This document shows positions 1-6,577 of a DNA stretch of 19,331 bases, one piece after another (position 1 is the stretch's first letter; each line of letters starts with the position of its first letter). The position numbers were made by a program, and so were the translations under genes. Source of the stretch: Candidatus Gallibacteroides avistercoris (lineage in GTDB: Bacteria > Bacteroidota > Bacteroidia > Bacteroidales > CHK158-818); contig DVNA01000173.1 in assembly GCA_018714665.1 (NCBI GenBank), forward strand, positions 1-19,331. The letters are read 5' to 3'. A model generated the notes under the pieces. It was given only the letters and a program-made list of their open reading frames with translations. It was not told where the DNA came from and made no database searches.

Positions 1-56
1 GGGGTGTCTATGCTTTTTCGGTGTGCTGTTTTTTGGAGGTGCGCCGTTTCAGGAAT

Positions 57-443
57 ATGGGGAAGAAGATTGGAAGGTTTTTTGTTTTTCCTACGTTGGC
101 ATTGGGGGCGGCTGTTTTAGTTTTTTCTTTGTGTTGTTTATTGGGTGATGACATGATTGATTGGGTATTGTTTAAGGATTATCCTATAAAGACGGGTACT
201 GGTTTTTTGGCAACTGGAATATCCTTTTATCTTTTTACTTTGGTGGTTCATTTGTATTATATATTTGCATATCAGTCATATAAGGTGCGCTATTTTGTCC
301 TGAGTATGCTTCCATATTTGCTTGTATTTATTTCTTGGGGTTACTTTTTTGGGGGATGGCAGTTGTGTTATTTTTGGGTTACGTTGTTTTTTTGGATGAT
401 AGCGATGGCTGTTGCCTTTTTTATAAAGAACCGTTACGGATAG
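57..443 (+). CDS. Hypothetical four-helix inner-membrane protein
   Basis: I do not recognise this protein. From the ATG at 57 it is 128 residues and nearly all hydrophobic. Four membrane spans can be read: about residues 6-31, 50-75, 79-103 and 105-126, ending in the basic tail KNRYG. I prefer the ATG at 57 because the protein then opens with MGKKIGRFF, a typical basic start before a first membrane helix. A GTG at 21 is also in frame. The frame has no stop back to the left edge, so the true start could lie outside the window. No catalytic motif is visible. The coding strand is markedly T- and G-rich, unlike the following ribosomal genes. No U-run terminator follows; the first copy of the palindromic repeat begins 17 bases after the stop. 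Confidence 0.55.
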   Translation: MGKKIGRFFVFPTLALGAAVLVFSLCCLLGDDMIDWVLFKDYPIKTGTGFLATGISFYLFTLVVHLYYIFAYQSYKVRYFVLSMLPYLLVFISWGYFFGGWQLCYFWVTLFFWMIAMAVAFFIKNRYG

Positions 444-460
444 ATTCTTATGAAATCAGG

Positions 461-517
461 ATATTGTGCTTAACTGAAAAGTTTTTGGTCCCGCTTTTTT
501 CAAAAAGCGGAGAAAAG
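461..517. repeat. Interspersed paired-hairpin repeat, copy 1
   Basis: This is a 57-base element nearly identical to 561-616 and 12814-12870. It contains CCGCTTTTTTCAAAAAGCGG, which folds as a 9-bp stem with loop TC. It abuts a second, weaker palindrome built on AAAAGTTTTT; in this copy the left arm reads AACTGAAAA, which breaks that first stem slightly. It lies between the membrane protein gene and the tsf terminator. It lacks a U-run on either strand, so it is not a standard terminator. Confidence 0.85.
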
Positions 518-560
518 TATCAAAAGAAAAGCCTTTTTGCATATTGGTCGGTCACACAAT

Positions 561-616
561 ATACTACGCTTAACTAAAAAGTTTTTGGTTCCGCTTTTTT
601 CAAAAAGCGGAGAAAA
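561..616. repeat. Interspersed paired-hairpin repeat, copy 2
   Basis: Same element as 461-517, starting exactly 100 bases after it and in the same orientation. The first palindrome is intact: AACTAAAAA, G, TTTTTGGTT (9 pairs including one G-U). It is followed with no gap by the CCGC(T)n / (A)nGCGG palindrome. The copy ends 14 bases before the tsf terminator hairpin. Sequence between copies 1 and 2 is not itself repeated, so this is two insertions or copies of one unit rather than a longer tandem repeat. Confidence 0.85.
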
Positions 617-630
617 AAGTGCCATTAAAT

Positions 631-668
631 AAAAAAGCTCCTGATCGTTATCGGACAGGAGCTTTTTT
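631..668 (-). terminator. Rho-independent terminator of the rplM-rpsI-rpsB-tsf operon
   Basis: The arms GCTCCTG and CAGGAGC are extended by A and T runs into a stem of about 13 pairs around a short loop. Read on the minus strand, the GC-rich stem is followed by a U-run. It lies 20 bases beyond the tsf stop. The T-run is also present on the plus strand, so it could work in both directions. Confidence 0.85.
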
Positions 669-687
669 ATATTCTCAAAAAAGACGA

Positions 688-1512
688 TTAGTCAACGTTC
701 AAGGTAACGCGTTTGAAAGCGGTAGCCGTAAGGTCTTTGTTGATAGATTTGAGGTATTGTTGAATACTCATCTTGGCATCTTTGATAAATGCCTGTTCTA
801 ATAACGTTGCTTCCTGGTAGAATTTGTTCAGGCGGCCTTGTGCGATTTTGTCGAGCATTTCTTCTTTTTTGCCTTCTTCGCGGGCCTTGTCCTTGGCGAT
901 TTCAAATTCTTTGGCAACTACGTCTGCCGGAATTTCTTCGCGGGTTACAGCCAACGGAGCCATAGCAGCTACCTGCATAGCTACGTCTTTGGCAACTTGG
1001 GTATCTACGGTTTCCTGGTTGAAGCCGACGATAGTAGCCAGTTTGTTACCCGGGTGGATGTAAGCGATGGTGCTGGGTGCGGAAATGTATTCGTAGTATC
1101 CGGCTTCCATCTTTTCGCCGGTGATACCGATTCTATCGACGATGAGTTGTTCAACGGTGCTGTCGCCTATTTTCATGGCTTTGAGTTCGTCCATGTTTGC
1201 CGGTTTGTTGGCGATAGCGGCGTCGAGGATAGATTTGGTCAGGGCGATGAAATCGGTGTTTTTGGCTACAAAGTCTGTTTCGCATTTGAGTGCGAAGATA
1301 GCGGCGAAGTTGCCGTTTGCGGCGGCTAAAACGCAGCCTTCTGAGGCTTCGCGGTCAACGCGTTTGGCGGCTACGGCCTGTCCTTTTTTGCGGATTATTT
1401 CTACTGCGGCTTCGAAGTCGTTGTTGGCTTCTACAAGCGCGTTTTTACAGTCCATCATACCGGCTCCGGTCATTTTACGGAGCTTGGTAATATCTGCCAT
1501 TGAAACTGCCAT
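688..1512 (-). CDS. tsf: Translation elongation factor Ts
   Basis: EF-Ts is the guanine nucleotide exchange factor that recycles EF-Tu from GDP to GTP in the cytoplasm. The 274-residue product has the N-terminal UBA-like domain with MADITKLRKMTGAGMMDCK at residues 5-23. The core signature ALKCETDFVAKN follows, containing the TDFV motif that contacts EF-Tu. The length is normal for the family. Two ATGs are possible, at 1512 (MAVSMAD) and 1500 (MAD). I keep 1512, but translation from 1500 would match EF-Ts proteins that begin MADIT. It is the last gene of the operon, 76 bases after rpsB, with a long hairpin in that gap and a terminator 20 bases after its stop. The rpsB-tsf order is conserved across bacteria. 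Confidence 0.96.
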   Translation of the reverse strand: MAVSMADITKLRKMTGAGMMDCKNALVEANNDFEAAVEIIRKKGQAVAAKRVDREASEGCVLAAANGNFAAIFALKCETDFVAKNTDFIALTKSILDAAIANKPANMDELKAMKIGDSTVEQLIVDRIGITGEKMEAGYYEYISAPSTIAYIHPGNKLATIVGFNQETVDTQVAKDVAMQVAAMAPLAVTREEIPADVVAKEFEIAKDKAREEGKKEEMLDKIAQGRLNKFYQEATLLEQAFIKDAKMSIQQYLKSINKDLTATAFKRVTLNVD

Positions 1513-1547
1513 ATTCTTTTTTTCTTTTTATTAGTGGTTTGGTAAGA

Positions 1548-1580
1548 GATGAAAAGTGGGCCGTTGGCTCACTTTTCATC
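1548..1580 (-). other. Intergenic hairpin between rpsB and tsf
   Basis: On the minus-strand transcript GATGAAAAGTG pairs with CACTTTTCATC (11 bp). After one A-C mismatch, GCC pairs with GGC around a 3-base loop. The hairpin begins 8 bases after the rpsB stop and is not followed by a U-run, so it does not look like a full terminator. I infer a role in mRNA stability, 3'-end processing or partial attenuation that sets the S2 to EF-Ts ratio. Confidence 0.6.
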
Positions 1581-1588
1581 GGTTATTT

Positions 1589-2428
1589 TTACTCTTCGCT
1601 GGTTTTGAACTTGTCGGCGATGTTGGCGTTCAATGCTTCGTCGTCGCCTTTCTGGATTCTTTCTTTTTTGACAGCGCGGGTTTTTCTTTCTTTCTTTTCT
1701 GCCGGGGCTTCTTCTTCGGAAGTGGCATCGATCTTTTCTGCTTTTCTTTCTTCCAAGCCTTCGACGATGGCGCCGCATACGGCATCCAGAATTACTTCGA
1801 TGGATTTGGTTGCGTCGTCATTGGCCGGGATTACGTAGTCGATGTTGGTCGGATCGGAGTTCGTATCGACCATGGCGAATACGGGGATACCAAGACGGTT
1901 GGCTTCGCGTACGGCGATGTGCTCTTTCATTACGTCTACTACGAACAGGGCTGACGGCAGACGGGTCAGGTCGGCGATGCTTCCCAGGGTCTTTTCCAGT
2001 TTGGCGCGTTGACGGGTGATTTGCAGTTTTTCTCTTTTGGAGAGGTTGTCAAATGTGCCGTCTTTGGTCATTTTGTCGATGGTGGTCATCTTTTTCACCG
2101 CTTTGCGGATGGTGGGGAAGTTGGTCAACATCCCGCCGGGCCAACGTTCGATAACGTAGGGCATATTGATGGCGGCTGCTTTTTCTGCAACTACCTCTTT
2201 GGCTTGTTTCTTGGTGGCAACGAAGAGCACTCTTTTGCCTGATTTCGCAATCTGTTTGAGAGCGGCTGCTGCGTCGTCTATTTTTGCAACTGTTTTGTAA
2301 AGGTCAATGATATGAATACCATTGCGCTCCATGAAGATGTAAGGAGCCATAGCGGGGTTCCACTTTCTTTTCAGGTGTCCGAAGTGTACGCCTGCTTCTA
2401 ATAACTGTTCAAAATTTGTTCTTGACAT
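1589..2428 (-). CDS. rpsB: 30S ribosomal protein S2
   Basis: S2 (uS2) is a small-subunit protein needed for assembly of S1 and for initiation. The 279-residue sequence starts MSRTNFEQLLEAGVHFGH and carries the S2 signatures WNPAMAPYIF, RWPGGMLTNF and the IPVFAMVDTNSDP region. After about residue 225 there is a long charged Glu/Lys/Arg tail ending FKTSEE, an extension beyond the compact core of about 225-240 residues. The ATG at 2428 follows an A-rich stretch without a Shine-Dalgarno motif. It lies 126 bases downstream of rpsI, in a gap with a possible RNA fold, and precedes tsf. Confidence 0.97.
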   Translation of the reverse strand: MSRTNFEQLLEAGVHFGHLKRKWNPAMAPYIFMERNGIHIIDLYKTVAKIDDAAAALKQIAKSGKRVLFVATKKQAKEVVAEKAAAINMPYVIERWPGGMLTNFPTIRKAVKKMTTIDKMTKDGTFDNLSKREKLQITRQRAKLEKTLGSIADLTRLPSALFVVDVMKEHIAVREANRLGIPVFAMVDTNSDPTNIDYVIPANDDATKSIEVILDAVCGAIVEGLEERKAEKIDATSEEEAPAEKKERKTRAVKKERIQKGDDEALNANIADKFKTSEE

Positions 2429-2465
2429 TTGTTTGTTTTTAAATCGTTTACATTCTACTGATACA

Positions 2466-2535
2466 ATCGCAGGGTAGTCAGTCCTGGTGTCTGAATCCTT
2501 GCAATTTGGATACTAAACGCTTTATCGCCTGCGAC
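2466..2535 (-). promoter_or_regulatory. Candidate structured leader upstream of rpsB (possible S2 autoregulatory RNA)
   Basis: In the minus-strand transcript of the rpsI-rpsB gap, bases 2528-2534 (TCGCAGG) can pair with 2467-2473 (CCTGCGA), closing a domain of about 70 bases. Inside are two small hairpins: ATCC/GGAT with a 9-base loop (2495-2511) and TCAG/CTGA with a 9-base loop (2478-2494). This makes a three-way-junction-like fold just upstream of rpsB. S2 represses its own operon through a leader in gamma-proteobacteria. Whether this unrelated sequence does the same is inference. The short inner stems keep confidence low. Confidence 0.4.
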
Positions 2536-2554
2536 GATGATGCCCCAAATGATA

Positions 2555-2941
2555 TTAACGTTTGCTGAACTGGAATCTCTTTCTTGCTTTGGGACGTCCC
2601 GGTTTCTTGCGTTCAACAACGCGCGGGTCGCGGGTCATGAATCCTTCGGCTTTGAGCGCGGGTTTGTCTTCCGGATTGATTTTTACCAATGCACGGGCAA
2701 TGGCCAAGCGAAGGGCTTCGGCTTGTCCTTTCATTCCTCCGCCGTTCAAATTTACCTTGATGTCGTATTTTTCGGCAACGCCAAGTGTGGTCAGCGGTTG
2801 TTTTACGACAAATTGAAGAATACTTGACGGGAAGTATGAGGCAAGGTCTCGTTTGTTTATGGTGATGTTTCCTGTTCCTTCGTTAACGAATACGCGGGCT
2901 ACCGCTGCTTTTCGTCTTCCTAATGCATTAACTACTTCCAT
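2555..2941 (-). CDS. rpsI: 30S ribosomal protein S9
   Basis: S9 (uS9) is a small-subunit protein whose C-terminal tail reaches the P-site tRNA. The 128-residue product begins MEVVNALGRRKAAVARVF and has the family motif GGGMKGQAEALRLAIARAL. It ends in the basic RKRFQFSKR, the invariant SKR tail of S9. Its ATG lies 5 bases after the rplM stop, so it is almost certainly co-transcribed and possibly translationally coupled with rplM. The rplM-rpsI pair is conserved in nearly all bacteria. Confidence 0.97.
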   Translation of the reverse strand: MEVVNALGRRKAAVARVFVNEGTGNITINKRDLASYFPSSILQFVVKQPLTTLGVAEKYDIKVNLNGGGMKGQAEALRLAIARALVKINPEDKPALKAEGFMTRDPRVVERKKPGRPKARKRFQFSKR

Positions 2942-2946
2942 ACTTC

Positions 2947-3402
2947 TTATTTAAGAGCGTTTATATCTATTGTTTTGGGTTGTTGTGCTGCGTGCGGATG
3001 TTCGCTTCCGGCATATACATAGAGGTTGCGCAACAGTTTGGCTCCCAATTTGTTTTTGGGTAACATCCCTTTTATGACTTTGGTAAACAGTTTGGTTTCT
3101 CCTTTTTTCATGTAGGTGGCCGGTGTTCCTAATCTTTGTCCGCCGGGATATCCGGTGAAAGTGATGTAAACACGGTCGTTCCATTTGTTACCGGTTAATT
3201 TTACTTTGTCTGCATTGATGATGATTACGTTGTCGCCGCAATCTACGTGCGGGGTGTAGCTGGGTTTGTATTTGCCGCGTAAAAGTTTGGCAACTTTTGA
3301 GCCCAAACGTCCCAATACCTGATCGGTTGCATCTACTACAACCCATTCTTTTTTTACAGTTGCTTTGTTTGCAGAAATGGTCTTATAACTTAAAGTATCC
3401 AC
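2947..3402 (-). CDS. rplM: 50S ribosomal protein L13
   Basis: L13 (uL13) is an early-assembly large-subunit protein. The 151-residue product shows WVVVDATDQVLGRLGSKVAKLLRGK, the HVDCGDNVIIINADKVKLTG segment and VIKGMLPKNKLG, all L13 signatures. The start codon is GTG at 3402, giving MDTLSYKTISANKATV. No ATG gives a full-length L13, so the GTG start is forced by the protein. It is the first gene of the four-gene ribosomal operon and is preceded by a promoter and a folded leader of about 110 bases. Confidence 0.97.
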   Translation of the reverse strand: MDTLSYKTISANKATVKKEWVVVDATDQVLGRLGSKVAKLLRGKYKPSYTPHVDCGDNVIIINADKVKLTGNKWNDRVYITFTGYPGGQRLGTPATYMKKGETKLFTKVIKGMLPKNKLGAKLLRNLYVYAGSEHPHAAQQPKTIDINALK

Positions 3403-3440
3403 TGCTTGAAATTTTAATAGTTAATTACTAAATAAATAGA

Positions 3441-3484
3441 CATAGCTTCGACGATTTCGGACACTGAAATTGTTCGATGCCATG
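3441..3484 (-). promoter_or_regulatory. Structured 5' leader of rplM (candidate L13 autoregulatory RNA)
   Basis: On the minus-strand transcript CATGGCATCGA (3474-3484) pairs with TCGAAGCTATG (3441-3451): ten pairs including one G-U, and one A-A mismatch. Above an internal loop, ATTTC pairs with GAAAT around the loop AGTGTCC. The hairpin sits in the untranslated leader, 28 bases downstream of the estimated transcription start and 38 bases before the GTG. L13 feeds back on rplM-rpsI in E. coli, and L13 leaders are known in Firmicutes. I infer a similar role here. The fold is seen in the sequence; the function is not. Confidence 0.55.
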
Positions 3485-3519
3485 CAGGTTTTGTTTAAAC
3501 TTTGATAATAATCGGCTTG

Positions 3520-3549
3520 CAAAGGTATTGCTTTTCTTTGAAATACAAA
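3520..3549 (-). promoter_or_regulatory. Bacteroidota-type promoter of the rplM operon
   Basis: On the minus strand, TTTG (3546-3549) is followed after 18 bases by TACCTTTG (3520-3527), a full match to the TAnnTTTG -7 box. Transcription should begin near 3512, giving a leader of about 110 bases before rplM. Confidence 0.85.
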
Positions 3550-3580
3550 ACTTTTGCAAGGAAAAAACTTGCTGAAAAAT

Positions 3581-3622
3581 AAAAAACCGGAATATGCATC
3601 GCGGCATATCCCGATTTTTTTT
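3581..3622 (-). terminator. Rho-independent terminator of the NigD-like lipoprotein gene
   Basis: The arms CGGGATATGC and GCATATTCCGG form a stem of about 13 pairs with two G-U pairs and a 6-base loop, flanked by A and T runs. It is the first structure after the lipoprotein stop on the minus strand and separates that gene from the rplM promoter. Confidence 0.85.
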
Positions 3623-3642
3623 GTATGAGCCGGTTTGTATGG

Positions 3643-4422
3643 TTATTGGTAAGTTTGGTCGCTGAATCCTCCCAGTTCGTTCGGGGTGTCGTCGTCGGAG
3701 CCCGGATAGCTCAGGGTAGTACTCTGTTCTGCTCCTTCGAAGTCGTCGTATCCGATGACGATGTTGGAGACGTTGGTGAGGTTGTCGGGTATTTTGAATG
3801 CTACGATGCCCGAGTATCGGCGGGTGCCGGTGTCGCCGTTGGCGTCGTGTACGAATTGCAGGTACCAGCTGCCGTTTTCAGGATTGATGGTCGGCCCGTC
3901 TATCTGGTTGACTATCATGTTGATGTAGTGTATGCTGCCGGGGCTTGCCTGGTAGTCGAACGTGATGTTGATGAAGTCATCGCCTATCCACGCATCGTCT
4001 ATCTCTATGGGAGCTGTGCCTCGTAAGGGGCTGGTAGAGATGGTGTCGGCGGTGAGGGTGTAGATGGGTTTGGTGAGGATATTGCGGATGTCGATGAGTT
4101 GGATGTTTTTGGTGTATCCCTCTTTGTTGTTGCCTAAATCGTAGTAGGTGGCGTATGCCCGGCAGCCGGTGTTGAGCGGATAACCGATCAGGAACGAGTT
4201 GATCCACGAGGGATAGAGGGTGTTCTGGTTGTCGAGCGTCAGGTAGAATGTCTGCTCACTTCCGATGGGGAACCAGCTCGGGGCATTTTCGGGTTCGGGT
4301 ATGTTTACCGTGGTTACGGCTCCGTAAAGGGTGGGCTGTTCGTCGTCATCGTCGTCGCATGAGATCATCAAAAAGGATGAAAAGAGTGCGGCCAGCGCGA
4401 ATAGGGATAGATACTTTTTCAT
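3643..4422 (-). CDS. NigD-like lipoprotein
   Basis: The 259-residue product begins MKKYLSLFALAALFSSFLMISC, a lipoprotein signal peptide with the lipid-modified cysteine at residue 22. Five aspartates (23-27) follow at once; acidic residues just after the cysteine are linked in Bacteroidota to export to the cell surface. The rest is a beta-rich, Asn/Asp-rich domain, with WYLQFVHDANGDTG and AFKIPDNL late in the sequence. Its length, the acidic run and the overall pattern resemble NigD-like proteins, a Bacteroidota family named from a bacteriocin-associated locus with no established biochemical role. The assignment rests on recalled resemblance, not on a diagnostic motif. It has its own terminator and lies 153 bases downstream of lpxB; that gap contains hairpins but no clear promoter box. 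Confidence 0.65.
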   Translation of the reverse strand: MKKYLSLFALAALFSSFLMISCDDDDDEQPTLYGAVTTVNIPEPENAPSWFPIGSEQTFYLTLDNQNTLYPSWINSFLIGYPLNTGCRAYATYYDLGNNKEGYTKNIQLIDIRNILTKPIYTLTADTISTSPLRGTAPIEIDDAWIGDDFINITFDYQASPGSIHYINMIVNQIDGPTINPENGSWYLQFVHDANGDTGTRRYSGIVAFKIPDNLTNVSNIVIGYDDFEGAEQSTTLSYPGSDDDTPNELGGFSDQTYQ

Positions 4423-4460
4423 AATAGTTTCTTTTTTATTTGTAGTTTACACCTGTTTTT

Positions 4461-4520
4461 ATGCAGTTTATGTTGCTGCATTTTACTGGTATAAACAGCT
4501 TTTTCCATAAAAAGGTTTAT
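4461..4520 (-). other. Two hairpins in the lpxB-lipoprotein gap
   Basis: On the minus strand ATAAACCTTTTT can pair with AAAAAGCTGTTTAT (12 pairs with a 2-base bulge; 4491-4520). Then ATGCAG pairs with CTGCAT around a 9-base loop (4461-4481). Neither is followed by a U-run. The first may be a weak lpxB 3' end; the second lies in the leader of the lipoprotein gene. Confidence 0.35.
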
Positions 4521-4575
4521 GAAAAAGTAAGATTTGTTGTGCTTTCTTTAAAGAATGTGATGTCTTTGGCCGGGG

Positions 4576-5724
4576 TTATTGGGTTTTGGGAGGACACTCG
4601 CGAAGGGTTTCGATGATTTTGGCGGCAGCTCTTTTTGCTGCTCCGGGAGTACCTAACCGGCGTTGTACGGTGTTGTACCCTTCGAGCATCTTGTTGCGGG
4701 TGGACGGGTCGTTCAGCAGGAGATCCAACTCGTGTGCCATGTTGGTAGCCGAGAAAAGGTGTGCTACGAGCTCTTTGACAACTTCTTGATTGGCTATCAG
4801 GTTGACGAGCGATATGTAGGGGACGCTGAGTATGCGTTTGAATAGTTCGTAGGTGAAACGTCCTCCGCCGATTTGGTAGCATACTACTTGCGGCGTTTTC
4901 AACAGGGCGGTTTCGAGCGTGGCCGTTCCCGAGGTAACCAAGGCGGCCTGTGCTTGTTGCAGTAAACGGTAGGTCTGTCCGAATACGACCGATACGCCGG
5001 TATCATGGATAATAGGGGTGTAGAACGATTCTTCTATTCCGGGGGCTCCGGCCACGACGGCCTGGTATGCGGGAAATTGTGCGGCGGCTTTGATCATCTC
5101 CGGCAGGTTGGCCTTGATTTCCTGTCGCCGGCTACCGGCCAATAGGGCGATGATGGGCTTGTCATTCAACCGGTTTTGGTGAATGAAAGCATCGAAACTC
5201 TCCTCTGCGTAGGGGCGTACCGATAGCTCGTCTACGGTAGGGTTGCCTACATAGGTTACCGGGTAGTGATGCTTTTGGTAAAATTCTACTTCAAAAGGCA
5301 GTATGCAGAGCATCTGGTCGATGTATTTTTTGATGGATTTGATCCGGTACTCTTTCCAGGCCCATATCTTGGGTGAGATGTAGTAAAATATAGGGATACC
5401 CAGGGTGGTTTTGACAAATTTGGCTATTTTCAGGTTGAATCCCGGATAATCGATCAGGATGAGCGCATCGGGACGGTATGCCGTGATGTCTGCCTTGCAG
5501 CGACGCAGGTTGTCGAATACTTTGTCTATATTGGCAATGACCGAGACAAAGCCCATGAAGGCCATCTCGCGGTAGTGTTTTACTAAGGTGCCACCTTCGG
5601 CCTGCATCAAATCGCCGCCGAAAAAACGGAAGTCGGCTTTCGGGTCTTGTTCTTTGATGGCACGCATGAGGTTCGATGCGTGCAGGTCTCCGGAGGCCTC
5701 TCCGGCGATTAAATAGTATTTCAT
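4576..5724 (-). CDS. lpxB: Lipid-A-disaccharide synthase
   Basis: LpxB is a family GT19 glycosyltransferase that joins UDP-2,3-diacylglucosamine to lipid X on the inner face of the inner membrane, giving the lipid A disaccharide. The 382-residue protein has the N-terminal GEASGD motif (residues 8-13). It also has DYPGFNLKIAKF, YYISPKIWAWKEYRIKSIK, LLAGSRRQEI (start of the C-terminal nucleotide-binding half) and TSGTATLETAL, all typical of the family. The length is normal. The upstream gap to yqgE is 137 bases and divergent. A near -7 box on the minus strand (TACCTTCG, 5745-5752) may start this gene, but a matching TTTG is not clear. Its presence shows a lipopolysaccharide-making Gram-negative cell. 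Confidence 0.95.
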   Translation of the reverse strand: MKYYLIAGEASGDLHASNLMRAIKEQDPKADFRFFGGDLMQAEGGTLVKHYREMAFMGFVSVIANIDKVFDNLRRCKADITAYRPDALILIDYPGFNLKIAKFVKTTLGIPIFYYISPKIWAWKEYRIKSIKKYIDQMLCILPFEVEFYQKHHYPVTYVGNPTVDELSVRPYAEESFDAFIHQNRLNDKPIIALLAGSRRQEIKANLPEMIKAAAQFPAYQAVVAGAPGIEESFYTPIIHDTGVSVVFGQTYRLLQQAQAALVTSGTATLETALLKTPQVVCYQIGGGRFTYELFKRILSVPYISLVNLIANQEVVKELVAHLFSATNMAHELDLLLNDPSTRNKMLEGYNTVQRRLGTPGAAKRAAAKIIETLRECPPKTQ

Positions 5725-5802
5725 ACGGTTCTTTTATGGATAAGCGAAGGTACGGGTTTTATTCTGTAAAAAAAAATGTCTTGTTAAATATGTGGTAGAT
5801 AG

Positions 5803-5833
5803 TTTGTTTTTATGAAAAAATGCGTTACCTTTA
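5803..5833 (+). promoter_or_regulatory. Promoter of yqgE
   Basis: TTTG (5803-5806), 19 bases, then TACCTTTA (5826-5833), one mismatch to TAnnTTTG. The predicted start lies about 20 bases before the yqgE ATG. Confidence 0.6.
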
Positions 5834-5861
5834 AAAGCTATTTCCCTGAATATTGTAAGGT

Positions 5862-6461
5862 ATGAACGTAGATGCAGACTTGTTTAAGATCAATCACCGC
5901 CGGATAAAACCCAGTCGCGGGCGGAAACTGATTGCTGAACCGTTGCTGTCGGAGCGTGTTTTTCAACGCTCGGTGGTTTTGATGGTGGAGCATGCTCTTT
6001 CTGGTAGTATGGGCTTGGTGTTGAATAAACCATTGGGGTTTGATTTGCGGCATATCGTGCCCTCTTTGGGCGAGATGGCCGAGACCGTTCCTGTTTTCAA
6101 CGGGGGGCCGGTAGGGAATGATCGTCTTTTTTATGTCCATCGGTTGGGCCATGTGATTATGAATGCGGTTGATTTGGGAAATGGCTTGTATATTGATGGC
6201 GATTTTGAATCGGTGCTGGCGTATCTGAAAAGTGGGAATCCTGTCAATGAAAACATTCGCTTCTTCTTGGGTTACTCTGGCTGGGATGGCGGTCAGCTGG
6301 ACGCTGAAATAGAAGAGGGTGTCTGGGTGGTTTCGCCGCATAAAGAGGTTGAATTGGACGCTTGTATCGCTGGCGAGTCGTATTGGAAGAGTGCTGTCCG
6401 GGAAATGGGTCCGAGTTATAAACTCTGGTTGAGTTATCCTAAGACTCCGTGGTTGAACTGA
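5862..6461 (+). CDS. yqgE: YqgE/AlgH family protein
   Basis: This is a 199-residue member of the YqgE/AlgH family (DUF179), small cytoplasmic proteins of unclear function once proposed as regulators. Family features visible are LLSERVFQRSVVLMVEH, GSMGLVLNKPL (about residues 48-58), the VFNGGPVGNDRLFYVHR stretch, and FFLGYSGWDGGQLDAEI near residue 135. The ATG at 5862 gives a start matching family length and follows a promoter-like box by about 28 bases. The gene stands alone, divergent from lpxB and convergent with rpmE, sharing a terminator with the latter. Confidence 0.93.
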   Translation: MNVDADLFKINHRRIKPSRGRKLIAEPLLSERVFQRSVVLMVEHALSGSMGLVLNKPLGFDLRHIVPSLGEMAETVPVFNGGPVGNDRLFYVHRLGHVIMNAVDLGNGLYIDGDFESVLAYLKSGNPVNENIRFFLGYSGWDGGQLDAEIEEGVWVVSPHKEVELDACIAGESYWKSAVREMGPSYKLWLSYPKTPWLN

Positions 6462-6521
6462 TATTTTTTACATACTATAATAAGTATGTAATAAGTTGGG
6501 TTCTGTTTTTTTATATATACA

Positions 6522-6562
6522 AAAACAGAAAAAGCCGGAATTGTTCCGGCTTTTTCTGTTTT
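6522..6562. terminator. Bidirectional terminator between yqgE and rpmE
   Basis: A perfect 19-bp stem (left arm 6522-6540, right arm 6544-6562) with loop TTG. It has the core GCCGGAA/TTCCGGC and runs of A and T on the two sides. It serves the convergent yqgE (plus) and rpmE (minus), ending 15 bases before the rpmE stop. Confidence 0.9.
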
Positions 6563-6577
6563 CTGGATGGAAAACAA

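Noticed and set aside
461..517. The repeat hairpin as a terminator for the first gene
   Set aside because: Neither strand has a U-run after the CCGC/GCGG stem.
461..616. CRISPR-like reading of the two left repeats
   Set aside because: There are only two copies, they are internally double-palindromic, and the third is 12 kb away. No cas genes are present.
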